Assembly (NCBI GenBank): GCA_910583755.1
Contig: CAJTZO010000030.1
Location: forward strand, 1-29,955
Source: an uncultured Clostridia bacterium
Lineage (GTDB): Bacteria > Bacillota > Clostridia > Lachnospirales > Anaerotignaceae
Direction: 5' to 3'
Length of the DNA stretch: 29,955 nucleotides
The notes below the pieces were generated by a model that was given only the letters and a program-made list of their open reading frames with translations, had not been told where the DNA came from and searched no databases. Both the position numbers and the translations under genes were made by a program. Numbering within the stretch: position 1 is the first letter of the stretch; each line of letters opens with the position of its first letter. Shown here one piece after another: positions 24,101-29,955 of the stretch.

Positions 24101-24243
24101 TTTGGGCACCATTAGCAACCTCTATTGTATATGGTATGTTGCTATCCTCTGTATTAACAATGTTTGTAATTCCTAGTGCATACTATGTTTCAGCCGCTAA
24201 AAAAATGAAAAAACAAAAAGAAAAAGCTTGCGCAAAATTATAA
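21148..24243 (+). CDS. RND family efflux permease with atypical TM4 and TM10 motifs
   Basis: This is a 1031-residue, 12-helix HAE/AcrB-like permease: TM1 near 8-30, a large outer loop, TM2-6 about 325-480, TM7 near 525-545, a second outer loop, and TM8-12 about 865-1010. Conserved pieces include ERQENPTVASPIATI, GGASPEDIEKLI, FPPAERDQYALNV and the last-third PLSFIGILWG. The TM4 motif that carries two Asp in AcrB reads LLVANGIVANDN (A400, N401), and the TM10 position of Lys940 is N930 (VVVNNGIV). D407 and D937 are the nearest acids. The usual proton relay is therefore missing and coupling must differ or be lost. No outer-membrane factor is present, as expected for a Gram-positive. Co-regulated with the adaptor and tetR. 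Confidence 0.93.
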   Translation: MVKWSVEHKSIVILLTVVTLLSGFLLYGTMERQENPTVASPIATIRCIYGGASPEDIEKLIVKPIENKIGDIAEIKKMESFCMDSVGVIKVTLKDLSDNDIQKIWDDMKDDIDSVEASLPSDAQKPVVETDFTSSYGILLGLTSKDYTYQDLKDVANELKDFLKEDDGVKAIDIFGEVGQQIEISLDMVKLQQYGITPTNIATFLKARNVNIPGGNLEISGTKVPIQISGEYESIDEIKNTIVGVSTKNGTPVYLKNVADVVQKEEKAEKLAEVNNQKALIMGIKYTDGQNMLAIQERLYKEIEMFEQTQLYANMEIVKLTDQADFVKSSISLFQDNLISAVILVAVVVLITMGIKSAIVVSLPIPVVIAIVFIYMVLTEIPLHQVSIASLIISLSLLVANGIVANDNINVYLDKGYSKKEACIQGIKEVNIAILTSTLTTVASFLPLAMMQGSAGKFVKSLPILVSVALAGSYLTSLTLVPATGYWLLQPKSQQKKGTLKEKLKKAFHIEKIGQSILTIYAKLLRIALKIPRLLILVFIIIFVLSGLLVPSMGIQIFPPAERDQYALNVMVQDGSSMEHTKEVMEEIGKYLEKDSSIDNYSVMIGDGYPKYYVTFTPNQLDTAKAQFLINGKLSDINRIEKELNENIPGVVVNAKELEIGIPVTYPIEIRISGPEIEVLRKIGDDVKNMVYQVEGGKNAEDDYGYSSNKLKVKVNEEKSNIVGVSNYDVATTVRMAVNGIEVSELKQKDIDEDPYPIHIKIPDNDKTKREVLNDIYITSQVTGQNVPLPQIADIITESSMNKIVRRDEKRTLTVGLFVEDGYNTQTVMTNCQEALKDYEIPEGYSIVFGGESEENRDTFSSLVIPTLIAIVGIYLILVLEFGDIRQPLIIMGTIPLSFIGILWGLKLLNYPIGFMALLGAISLMGVVVNNGIVLLDYINTLIKDYDNPVDAIVEACKTRLRPIMIGMITTVISLIPLALTGGLLWAPLATSIVYGMLLSSVLTMFVIPSAYYVSAAKKMKKQKEKACAKL

Positions 24244-24263
24244 TATCTTTGCTCATTTTTAAA

Positions 24264-24316
24264 AAAATGTGTCATTTCTTTATGATAAAAAGGAAATGGC
24301 ACATTTTGTTTTTTTT
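24264..24316 (+). terminator. Terminator of the efflux operon
   Basis: AAAATGTGTCATTTC and GAAATGGCACATTTT form a long stem (24264-24307) with one mismatch, followed by GTTTTTTTT. Confidence 0.8.
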
Positions 24317-24352
24317 AAAATAAACTAAAATATAGAATGTTTTTTTTCATTT

Positions 24353-24381
24353 TTGAAATAATAGTAAGAATCAAATAAAAT
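24353..24381 (+). promoter_or_regulatory. Promoter of the P-type ATPase gene
   Basis: TTGAAA (24353-24358) and TAAAAT (24376-24381) are spaced by 17 bp, 32 nt before the start codon, which has an AAAGGAGGA site. Confidence 0.65.
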
Positions 24382-24413
24382 GGAGTTTCAAAGTCAAAAA
24401 AAGGAGGAATAGT

Positions 24414-27023
24414 ATGGAATATTATAATTTACCACTAAAAAAAGTACTGGAAAAGGTAGAAAGTTCCGAAAAAGGATTAAGTGAACAGGAAGCTCAAAAA
24501 CGGTTACATAAATATGGTAAAAACATTCTGCAAGAAACAGAAAGAAAAAATGCTTTTATCATATTTTTGCAACAATTTAAAGATTTTTTAGTCATAATCT
24601 TAATTATAGCAGGCTTACTTTCTTTCTTTTTAGCAGATACAGAAAGTGCAGTTGTTATCTTTGTTGTGATTACTTTAAATGCAATTCTTGGTACAATACA
24701 GCATAGGAAAGCAGAGCAATCTCTGGAAAGTTTAAAGGCACTTTCTGCTCCTTCTGTTAAGGTGCTTAGAGATGGACACAAAAAAACGATACCTTCCCAA
24801 GAAATTACCATAGGAGACATCATTTTTTTGGAGGCTGGAGACTTTATAAGTGCAGATGGCAGAATATTAGAAAATTTTAGTATGAAAGTAAATGAAAGTT
24901 CCTTAACAGGAGAATCGGTAAATGTAGAAAAAGAAATGATAAAATTATCGGGAGAAATTCCCATTGCAGACAGAAAAAATATGGTTTTTTCAGGCAGTTT
25001 TCTCACTTATGGTAGAGGAACTTATGTTGTAACAAAAATTGGAATGGAAACAGAAATCGGGAAAGTGGCACAGCTTTTAAAAAATACTCAAGAAAAGAAA
25101 ACTCCCTTACAAAAAAACTTAGATAGTTTTGGAAAAAAGCTTTCCATTATTATATTGGTTGTATGTGTTATATTATTTGGAATAAATGTGGCAAGGGGTG
25201 GCAATATGATAGACGCCTTTTTATTTGCAGTTGCTTTAGCAGTAGCAGCGATTCCGGAAGCCTTAAGCTCTATTGTCACAATCGTTCTTTCCTTAGGAAC
25301 CCAAAAAATGGCAAAAGAAAATGCGATTGTTCGAAAATTGCCTGCTGTAGAAGGCTTGGGAAGCGTTTCTGTTATTTGCTCTGATAAAACGGGAACTTTA
25401 ACACAAAATAAAATGACAGTACAAAAATATTGTGTTGACCATAAAATCATAGAACAGGCAGACATTACAAATCCACTCCACAAAAAATTATTGTTAATGA
25501 GTGTGTTATGTAATGATGCAGCTATCCAAAATGGGCAGGAATTAGGTGACCCTACAGAAGTTGCACTGATTCAATTTGCCAAAAAAAGTAACTTAGATGA
25601 TACAAAAATTCGGAAAGCGCATCAACGATTACTTGAAATTCCTTTCGATTCAAACAGAAAATTGATGTCAACCGTTCATCAACTAGAAGGAAAATATATT
25701 ATGATAACAAAGGGGGCTGTTGATGTCTTATTAAACAAAGTAGTTTCTATGGAAAAAGAAGAAGGAATTGTAGCTTTTACCGAACAAGATAGACAAAAAA
25801 TTATGCAAATCAATCAAAATTTTTCAGAAAACGGTTTAAGAGTATTGGCATTTGCCTATAAAGAATTACAAGAAGTAAGACTTGAAGCAGAAGATAATTA
25901 TACCTTTGTGGGATTAATGGCAATGATAGACCCACCAAGAGAAGAATCAAAACTTGCTGTAAAAGAGTGCATAAAAGCAGGAATTCGTCCTGTTATGATT
26001 ACAGGCGACCACAAAGTAACTGCTTCTGCTATTGCAAAACAAATTGGTATTTTAACAGAAGGCAAAAAAGCAGTAGATGGTGCTGAAATTGACAATATGA
26101 CAGAAAAAGAACTAGAAAATTTTGTAGAACAAGTCTCTGTTTATGCTAGAGTTTCCCCAGAACATAAAATCAGAATTGTTCAAGCATGGCAAAAAAAAGG
26201 GAATATTGTTGCTATGACAGGTGATGGTGTGAATGATGCCCCTGCACTAAAACAGGCAGATATTGGCGTTGCAATGGGAATTACTGGTTCTGAAGTAGCA
26301 AAAGATGCATCTTCTATGGTATTGACAGATGATAACTTTGCAACCATTGTCAAAGCTGTGGAAAATGGAAGAAATTTATATCAAAATATTAAAAATGCAA
26401 TACAATTTCTACTTTCTGGAAACACCGCAGGCATTCTAGCAGTATTATATGCCTCTTTGATGGGCTTAACAGTTCCCTTTGCACCAGTACACCTTCTTTT
26501 TATCAATTTATTAACGGATAGTTTACCAGCCATTGCTTTAGGAGTAGAATCGCATCATAAAAAAGTAATGGAAGAAAAACCACGTAGTATTGACACCCCT
26601 ATTATGACAAAATCTTTTTTAATGGATGTGTTACTACAAGGATTTATCATAGCATTTTTTACAATGATAGCATTTTATATTGGCTATGTACAAGATGGTG
26701 CAGGTCTTGCTAGTACAATGGCTTTTGCAACATTATGTTTATCCCGTTTGTTTCATGGTTTTAGTTGTAAATCAAAAGAAGCAATTTTATTCCATAAAAG
26801 ATTATTTGATAATTTATTTTTGTGGGGAGCATTTATCCTTGGCTTTATTCTTTTAAATATCGTGCTTTTGACACCTGCATTAAAAGGATTTTTTGCAGTT
26901 ACACCTGTTAATATCACAATGCTGTTTACTATTTATTTGTTGGCATTTGCTTCTATGCTTGTCATACAAACATTAAAATGGTTGTTTTCCCATAAAAATT
27001 TCAAATCCTTAGCCTGTTCATAA
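24414..27023 (+). CDS. P2-type cation (probably Ca2+) transporting ATPase
   Basis: The 869-residue pump has the actuator TGES (165-168), the phosphorylated Asp324 in SDKTGTLT, an N-domain, TGDH, and the hinge TGDGVNDAPALKQADIGVAMG. The residues that bind Ca2+ in SERCA site II are present: M4 IPEAL (Glu282) and M6 NLLTD (N698, D702). At the M5 site-I position, N670 is kept but the usual Glu is Gly673, which suggests one ion per cycle, as in PMCA-like pumps. It resembles bacterial YloB-type Ca2+-ATPases that keep cytoplasmic Ca2+ low. Ion choice is inferred from M4/M6. It is monocistronic with its own promoter and shares a bidirectional terminator downstream. Confidence 0.93.
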   Translation: MEYYNLPLKKVLEKVESSEKGLSEQEAQKRLHKYGKNILQETERKNAFIIFLQQFKDFLVIILIIAGLLSFFLADTESAVVIFVVITLNAILGTIQHRKAEQSLESLKALSAPSVKVLRDGHKKTIPSQEITIGDIIFLEAGDFISADGRILENFSMKVNESSLTGESVNVEKEMIKLSGEIPIADRKNMVFSGSFLTYGRGTYVVTKIGMETEIGKVAQLLKNTQEKKTPLQKNLDSFGKKLSIIILVVCVILFGINVARGGNMIDAFLFAVALAVAAIPEALSSIVTIVLSLGTQKMAKENAIVRKLPAVEGLGSVSVICSDKTGTLTQNKMTVQKYCVDHKIIEQADITNPLHKKLLLMSVLCNDAAIQNGQELGDPTEVALIQFAKKSNLDDTKIRKAHQRLLEIPFDSNRKLMSTVHQLEGKYIMITKGAVDVLLNKVVSMEKEEGIVAFTEQDRQKIMQINQNFSENGLRVLAFAYKELQEVRLEAEDNYTFVGLMAMIDPPREESKLAVKECIKAGIRPVMITGDHKVTASAIAKQIGILTEGKKAVDGAEIDNMTEKELENFVEQVSVYARVSPEHKIRIVQAWQKKGNIVAMTGDGVNDAPALKQADIGVAMGITGSEVAKDASSMVLTDDNFATIVKAVENGRNLYQNIKNAIQFLLSGNTAGILAVLYASLMGLTVPFAPVHLLFINLLTDSLPAIALGVESHHKKVMEEKPRSIDTPIMTKSFLMDVLLQGFIIAFFTMIAFYIGYVQDGAGLASTMAFATLCLSRLFHGFSCKSKEAILFHKRLFDNLFLWGAFILGFILLNIVLLTPALKGFFAVTPVNITMLFTIYLLAFASMLVIQTLKWLFSHKNFKSLACS

Positions 27024-27043
27024 TATTCTTTCTTTAAAAAAGG

Positions 27044-27085
27044 ACAACAGACCTTGAAGCAAAGTCTCAAGGTCTGTTGTTTTTA
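27044..27085. terminator. Bidirectional terminator
   Basis: A 14-bp perfect stem, ACAACAGACCTTGA (27044-27057) with TCAAGGTCTGTTGT (27067-27080), is followed by T residues on plus and by CCTTTTTT on minus. It ends both the ATPase and the converging transglycosylase genes. Confidence 0.85.
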
Positions 27086-27925
27086 CTCATTATCATACAT
27101 TGTTTGAAAACGGCTACCTAATAAATTCGCATTGCTGCTTGTCACACCAGAAACTGTATTCACATTTTGTGCACTACCTAAAAGATAATTATAGTTTTGG
27201 AAATTACGGAACAAGGTGTTTTCTTTTTTGTCATCATCATTTTCTATATTGCTAATAGAGCTTAACAAAGATGCACTCATATCATTTTTTAAGGATTCCA
27301 CAAAAAGTAAGTAATCCTCTTTTGTCAACTCCTGATAGCCTAAAATTGCTTGTTCAATTTGGCTTTGTAAAGAAGAACTATCCTCATAATTATGATAAGG
27401 ATTGGTATTTTTAGTTTTTCCAATATAATTACCAGCTGTTAGTGTTTCACCAGCATAAGACATAACTTTTGTTACATAATTTTGTGTTTCCTTAAAAGGA
27501 GGAATACCACCATATTTTTCAACATTACCACTCCCTGCATTGTAAGCAGCTAAAGCTAATTTTACATTGCCATCATAACGGTCTAACATTTGCTTAATAT
27601 ATTTGGCGCCACCCATAATATTTTGTTCTGCATCAAAAGAATCTGTAACACCTAAAGATTTCGCAGTAGCAGGCATTAACTGCATAACACCTTGTGCACC
27701 AGCACAAGAAACTGCATTTGGATTAAAATTAGACTCTGCTTTTCCAATCGCTTTTAACAAGCTAACAGGTACATCATATTTTTGTGAAGCTTTTTGAAAA
27801 ATATCATCCAAAGATTGTGAAGCAGTCTGCAAAGTATCCGAAAAAGAAGTTGTAGGGTTAGCCGTTGGTGTTATCTCCTTATTTTTATGTAATGTGTATA
27901 AATCAATTGGATTAAATTGTAACAT
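27083..27925 (-). CDS. Soluble-type lytic transglycosylase (SLT domain)
   Basis: The 280-residue protein has an SLT fold in residues 40-160: VPVSLLKAIGKAESNFNPNA with catalytic Glu64, GAQGVMQLMPATAKSLGV, then LALAAYNAGSGNV and YVTKVMSYA. Such enzymes cleave peptidoglycan to 1,6-anhydro-muramyl ends. I see no signal peptide or membrane segment before the domain; residues 1-40 are polar (LYTLHKNKEITP). This fits transglycosylases that act with flagellar rod assembly or leave by a non-Sec route, or it may be released in another way. The C-terminal 110 residues are unrecognised and Asn/Ser-rich. A GGGAGG site precedes the ATG. Confidence 0.9.
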   Translation of the reverse strand: MLQFNPIDLYTLHKNKEITPTANPTTSFSDTLQTASQSLDDIFQKASQKYDVPVSLLKAIGKAESNFNPNAVSCAGAQGVMQLMPATAKSLGVTDSFDAEQNIMGGAKYIKQMLDRYDGNVKLALAAYNAGSGNVEKYGGIPPFKETQNYVTKVMSYAGETLTAGNYIGKTKNTNPYHNYEDSSSLQSQIEQAILGYQELTKEDYLLFVESLKNDMSASLLSSISNIENDDDKKENTLFRNFQNYNYLLGSAQNVNTVSGVTSSNANLLGSRFQTMYDNE

Positions 27926-28020
27926 ATTTTCCCTCCCAATATATTATAATAAATGTTAATATCATTTTACTACTCTTGAAGAAATTTTACAACCTATTAA
28001 TTTATTTCAAGGGAAAAATG

Positions 28021-28029
28021 TGATATAAT
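28021..28029 (+). promoter_or_regulatory. Extended -10 promoter of the YitT-family gene
   Basis: TGATATAAT (TG at 28021-28022 and TATAAT at 28024-28029) fits an extended -10 element, with no clear -35. It lies 24 nt before the start codon, which has AAAGGAGG. Confidence 0.55.
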
Positions 28030-28052
28030 CTTTAAAAAAAAGGAGGATTTGT

Positions 28053-28940
28053 ATGTTACATAGCATTAGAACAATTATTGCAAGGTACATCATGATTACA
28101 ATAGGAATTGTTTTTGTTTCTATTGGACTGGAGGTATTTTTAATACCTAACAATATTATAGATGGAGGCATTACTGGTATTTCTATTATGGCAAGTTATT
28201 TAACAAAATTGCCATTGAATGTTATTGTTGTATTATTAAATTTACCTTTTATGTTTATTTCACTCAAACAAATGGGAAAGCGGTTTGCAATAGGCTATTT
28301 GTATGCTATGATAGCGCTTTCGATTGGATTAATATTTGCGAAAAAATTAGAGAGTATTACACAAGACACTTTGCTTGCCACCTTATTTGGTGGTGTATTA
28401 CTTGGAATTGGTGTAGGTCTTGTGATAAGATATGGTGCTTGTATGGATGGAACCGAAATGGCAGCTATCCTAATTAGTAAAAAAACAAATACTTCTGTTG
28501 GACAGTTTGTTTTAATTTGCAATTTATTTATTTTTACTGTTGCCATTTTTATTTTTGGTTTTGATAGAGCAATGTATTCTTTGGTTGCTTATTTTGTGGC
28601 ATCCAAACTAATAGATACAGTTGTAGAAGGTTCTAACCAAGTAAAAGCTGCTTTAGTTGTTACACAACAGCAAGAAGCCGTATCACAAGCAATTTTAAAA
28701 AATCTGGGCAGAACTGTAACTAAAATGCAAGGGGAAGGTATGTTCAGTGGAAAAAATACAGTATTATATGTAGTGTTGACTCGTGTAGAAGTAACAGAAT
28801 TACGTACAGTCATAGAACAGGTAGATATAGAAACAAAAAGCCCTTCCTTTGTTACCATCTTAGATGTTTCAGAAGTAATGGGAAATAATTTAATGAAATA
28901 CGGAAAGCAACAAAACAAAGGATTTCCACGCATTTTATAA
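28053..28940 (+). CDS. YitT family membrane protein (DUF161 + DUF2179)
   Basis: The 295-residue protein has an N-terminal membrane half with five or so helices (TM1 about 12-32, last near 150-172). It carries the family block FLIPNNIIDGGITGISIMASY, and GVGLVIRYGACMDGTEMAAILISKK follows. The soluble C-terminal DUF2179 domain (about 205-285, with QGEGMFSGKNTVLYVVLTRVEVTEL and PSFVTILDVSEVMG) is regulatory in general layout. The function is unsettled; the family has been linked to membrane transport. It is monocistronic: own promoter in front, strong terminator behind. Confidence 0.92.
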   Translation: MLHSIRTIIARYIMITIGIVFVSIGLEVFLIPNNIIDGGITGISIMASYLTKLPLNVIVVLLNLPFMFISLKQMGKRFAIGYLYAMIALSIGLIFAKKLESITQDTLLATLFGGVLLGIGVGLVIRYGACMDGTEMAAILISKKTNTSVGQFVLICNLFIFTVAIFIFGFDRAMYSLVAYFVASKLIDTVVEGSNQVKAALVVTQQQEAVSQAILKNLGRTVTKMQGEGMFSGKNTVLYVVLTRVEVTELRTVIEQVDIETKSPSFVTILDVSEVMGNNLMKYGKQQNKGFPRIL

Positions 28941-28984
28941 ATAAATTCTCCTGTATGTGCAAATATACAGGAGAATTTATTTAT
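28937..28984 (+). terminator. Terminator after the YitT-family gene
   Basis: A stem of about 20 bp (28937-28956 with 28965-28984), centred on ATTCTCCTGTA/TACAGGAGAAT with an 8-nt loop, is followed by T-rich sequence. It overlaps the stop codon of the gene before it and shields the following locus. Confidence 0.85.
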
Positions 28985-29013
28985 TTGTTTTCATCACTTA
29001 AGGAGGGAATGCC

Positions 29014-29451
29014 TTGAATTATACTTTAAAAAAAGAATTATTCATTCGGCGAGAAAGAATAGTAAAAAGAAAATTACTGGATTCAGCAAATCAAATTGAT
29101 ACAGGAAGTGAGGTGAAAATCATCTACCCTACTGAAAGATATATTAAAAAAGTAAGAGAATTATGTCATATTGATTATCCTATTTTTCAAGAAATTGATT
29201 CTAAACAAGTAGATATTTCAAAGTTAGCAAAACTTATTTGCTTTGATAATGAAGATGTTATCCTTTTACCTTGTTTTAATGATACAAAATATTGGATAAA
29301 AATAAAGATAGGAGACAAAGAAAAATTTCTTCAGTATATGTTTTTTCATGGATATTTCAACAATTTTTTTATAGTATGTCCAAAAAAACATATCATGTAT
29401 AATATTGCTATGGGAGAACAAGAATATGAAATCTTTGTCATATCCGTCTGA
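29014..29451 (+). CDS. Unrecognised 145-residue protein, TTG start
   Basis: The reading frame begins with TTG at 29014, 6 nt after AAGGAGGG; the nearer ATG (29009) closes after two codons, so TTG is the likely start. The product is soluble and basic at the N-terminus (KKELFIRRERIVKRKLL) and moderately hydrophobic at the C-terminus (FVISV), with alternating short strands (DVILLPCFND, YWIKIKIGD, FFIVCPKKHIMYNI). I do not recognise a family. It is followed by the Imm7-like gene in the same direction, 44 nt downstream, so it may be another immunity protein or part of a toxin-immunity island. That is context only. Confidence 0.55.
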   Translation: MNYTLKKELFIRRERIVKRKLLDSANQIDTGSEVKIIYPTERYIKKVRELCHIDYPIFQEIDSKQVDISKLAKLICFDNEDVILLPCFNDTKYWIKIKIGDKEKFLQYMFFHGYFNNFFIVCPKKHIMYNIAMGEQEYEIFVISV

Positions 29452-29495
29452 TTACTAAAAAAACAAAGAATACATAAATTTTAGGAGGTATTAAA

Positions 29496-29890
29496 ATGTT
29501 TGAATTGCATACTTGGATTACTATAAGAGAAACCTATCAGGCAACAGACGAAGAAAATCTTGATAAAATTGTATCTAAAATTAAAAAAAAACTCAAGCAT
29601 TAAAATGGAATCAAATGCAAGTCAAAGTTCGCAATGGAGAATACTATATAGAAACCTCTATATTTTCCAATAGAAAAACAGAAGAAGTAACAGAATTACT
29701 GAATTTTTTTGATTTTGTTGTAAAAACTGCTTCTGGAAGTTATGGCTTAATCTATTTTTTAGACGATGAGGATAAGAACGGAAGACATAATGAATTTCAA
29801 GTTTATTCGATTGCAAAAGGTGCTTTACATCAACAAAAAGATACTTTTCTTTCTCCTTTTTTTCCAACGCTAGAAGACTATGAAAAATAA
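29496..29890 (+). pseudogene. Imm7-like immunity protein, broken by a frameshift at an A9 tract
   Basis: Frame A starts at 29496 (AGGAGG 7 nt upstream), giving MFELHTWITIRETYQATDEE and ending after KIKKKLKH at 29603. Frame B continues from the A9 tract (29583-29591) as TQALKWNQMQVKVRNGEYYI and runs to 29890. It carries the block GSYGLIYFLDDEDKNGRHNE and SPFFPTLEDYE, the hallmark of the Imm7 immunity family as I remember it. One extra A (A10), or a -1 slip on AAA AAA A, gives one protein of about 131 residues. Frame B alone has no ribosome site at its Met (29615). The gene is therefore either inactivated, phase-variable, decoded by transcriptional or ribosomal slippage, or the base was missed in sequencing. 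Confidence 0.75.
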
Positions 29891-29955
29891 ATAGACTAAA
29901 AAGGGTTATGTATTCAAATAAGTGAATAAGAGAATACTACAGATATAAAAATGAA
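29891..29955. other. Window end, nothing recognised
   Basis: The last 65 nt are AT-rich and hold only a short inverted repeat (ATTCA...TGAAT). I see no gene or signal that can be supported. Confidence 0.4.

Noticed and set aside
24494..25006. Minus-strand open frame of 170 codons within the P-type ATPase
   Set aside because: It is antisense to the conserved actuator region, with no promoter or ribosome site and no recognisable domain.
28589..28933. Minus-strand open frame inside the YitT-family gene
   Set aside because: It is a shadow of a well-conserved gene on the other strand.
29615..29890. Frame B of the Imm7-like gene as an independent 91-residue gene
   Set aside because: It has no ribosome site, and the upstream frame supplies the missing N-terminal part of the same family.

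Overview
The window looks like a chromosomal segment of a low-GC, Gram-positive anaerobe, most likely a member of the Clostridia (Lachnospirales-like). This is an inference from three things: the AT-rich composition, strong AGGAGG-type ribosome sites with clean sigma-A promoters, and the grouping dprA-topA / rpsB-tsf / pyrH-frr-uppS close to a yifB (comM-like) gene. A chemotaxis receptor suggests motility or taxis. I saw no tRNA, rRNA, CRISPR array, prophage or intact insertion sequence.

Region 1 (1-9.3 kb, minus strand) is housekeeping. It holds rpsB-tsf with a hairpin between the genes, then a terminator, then pyrH-frr-uppS, and separately dprA-topA. A small cysteine-rich DUF3795-like gene follows uppS where cdsA/dxr would be usual. 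Between tsf and pyrH lies a 100-nt structured segment that looks like the right end (omega-RNA-like end) of an IS200/IS605-type element with no transposase left. Between topA and rpsB is a small secreted-protein locus that appears frameshifted, coupled to a three-helix membrane protein.

Region 2 (9.5-16.3 kb) is mixed. It has a lipoprotein, yifB, a cupin, a PflX-type radical SAM protein, a small zinc-ribbon protein, a TauBC/SsuBC-type ABC ATPase and permease without a binding protein, and two coupled SUKH (SMI1/KNR4)-like proteins that look like orphan immunity genes.

Region 3 (16.3-27 kb) is envelope and transport. It has a dCache chemoreceptor, then tetR, a membrane-fusion lipoprotein and an RND permease. 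A tandem palindromic operator sits at the tetR promoter. The RND pump lacks the usual proton-relay residues in TM4 and TM10. A P2-type Ca2+-ATPase-like pump follows.

Region 4 (27-29.9 kb) holds a leaderless lytic transglycosylase, a YitT-family membrane protein, an unrecognised TTG-started gene, and an Imm7-like immunity gene broken at an A9 tract. This is the second gene in the window whose reading frame would be restored by one extra base in a homopolymer, or by a -1 slip.

No wholly new multi-gene system is clearly visible. The best leads are the two homopolymer frameshifts, the RND pump without canonical proton-relay residues, and the IS605-like right-end relic.
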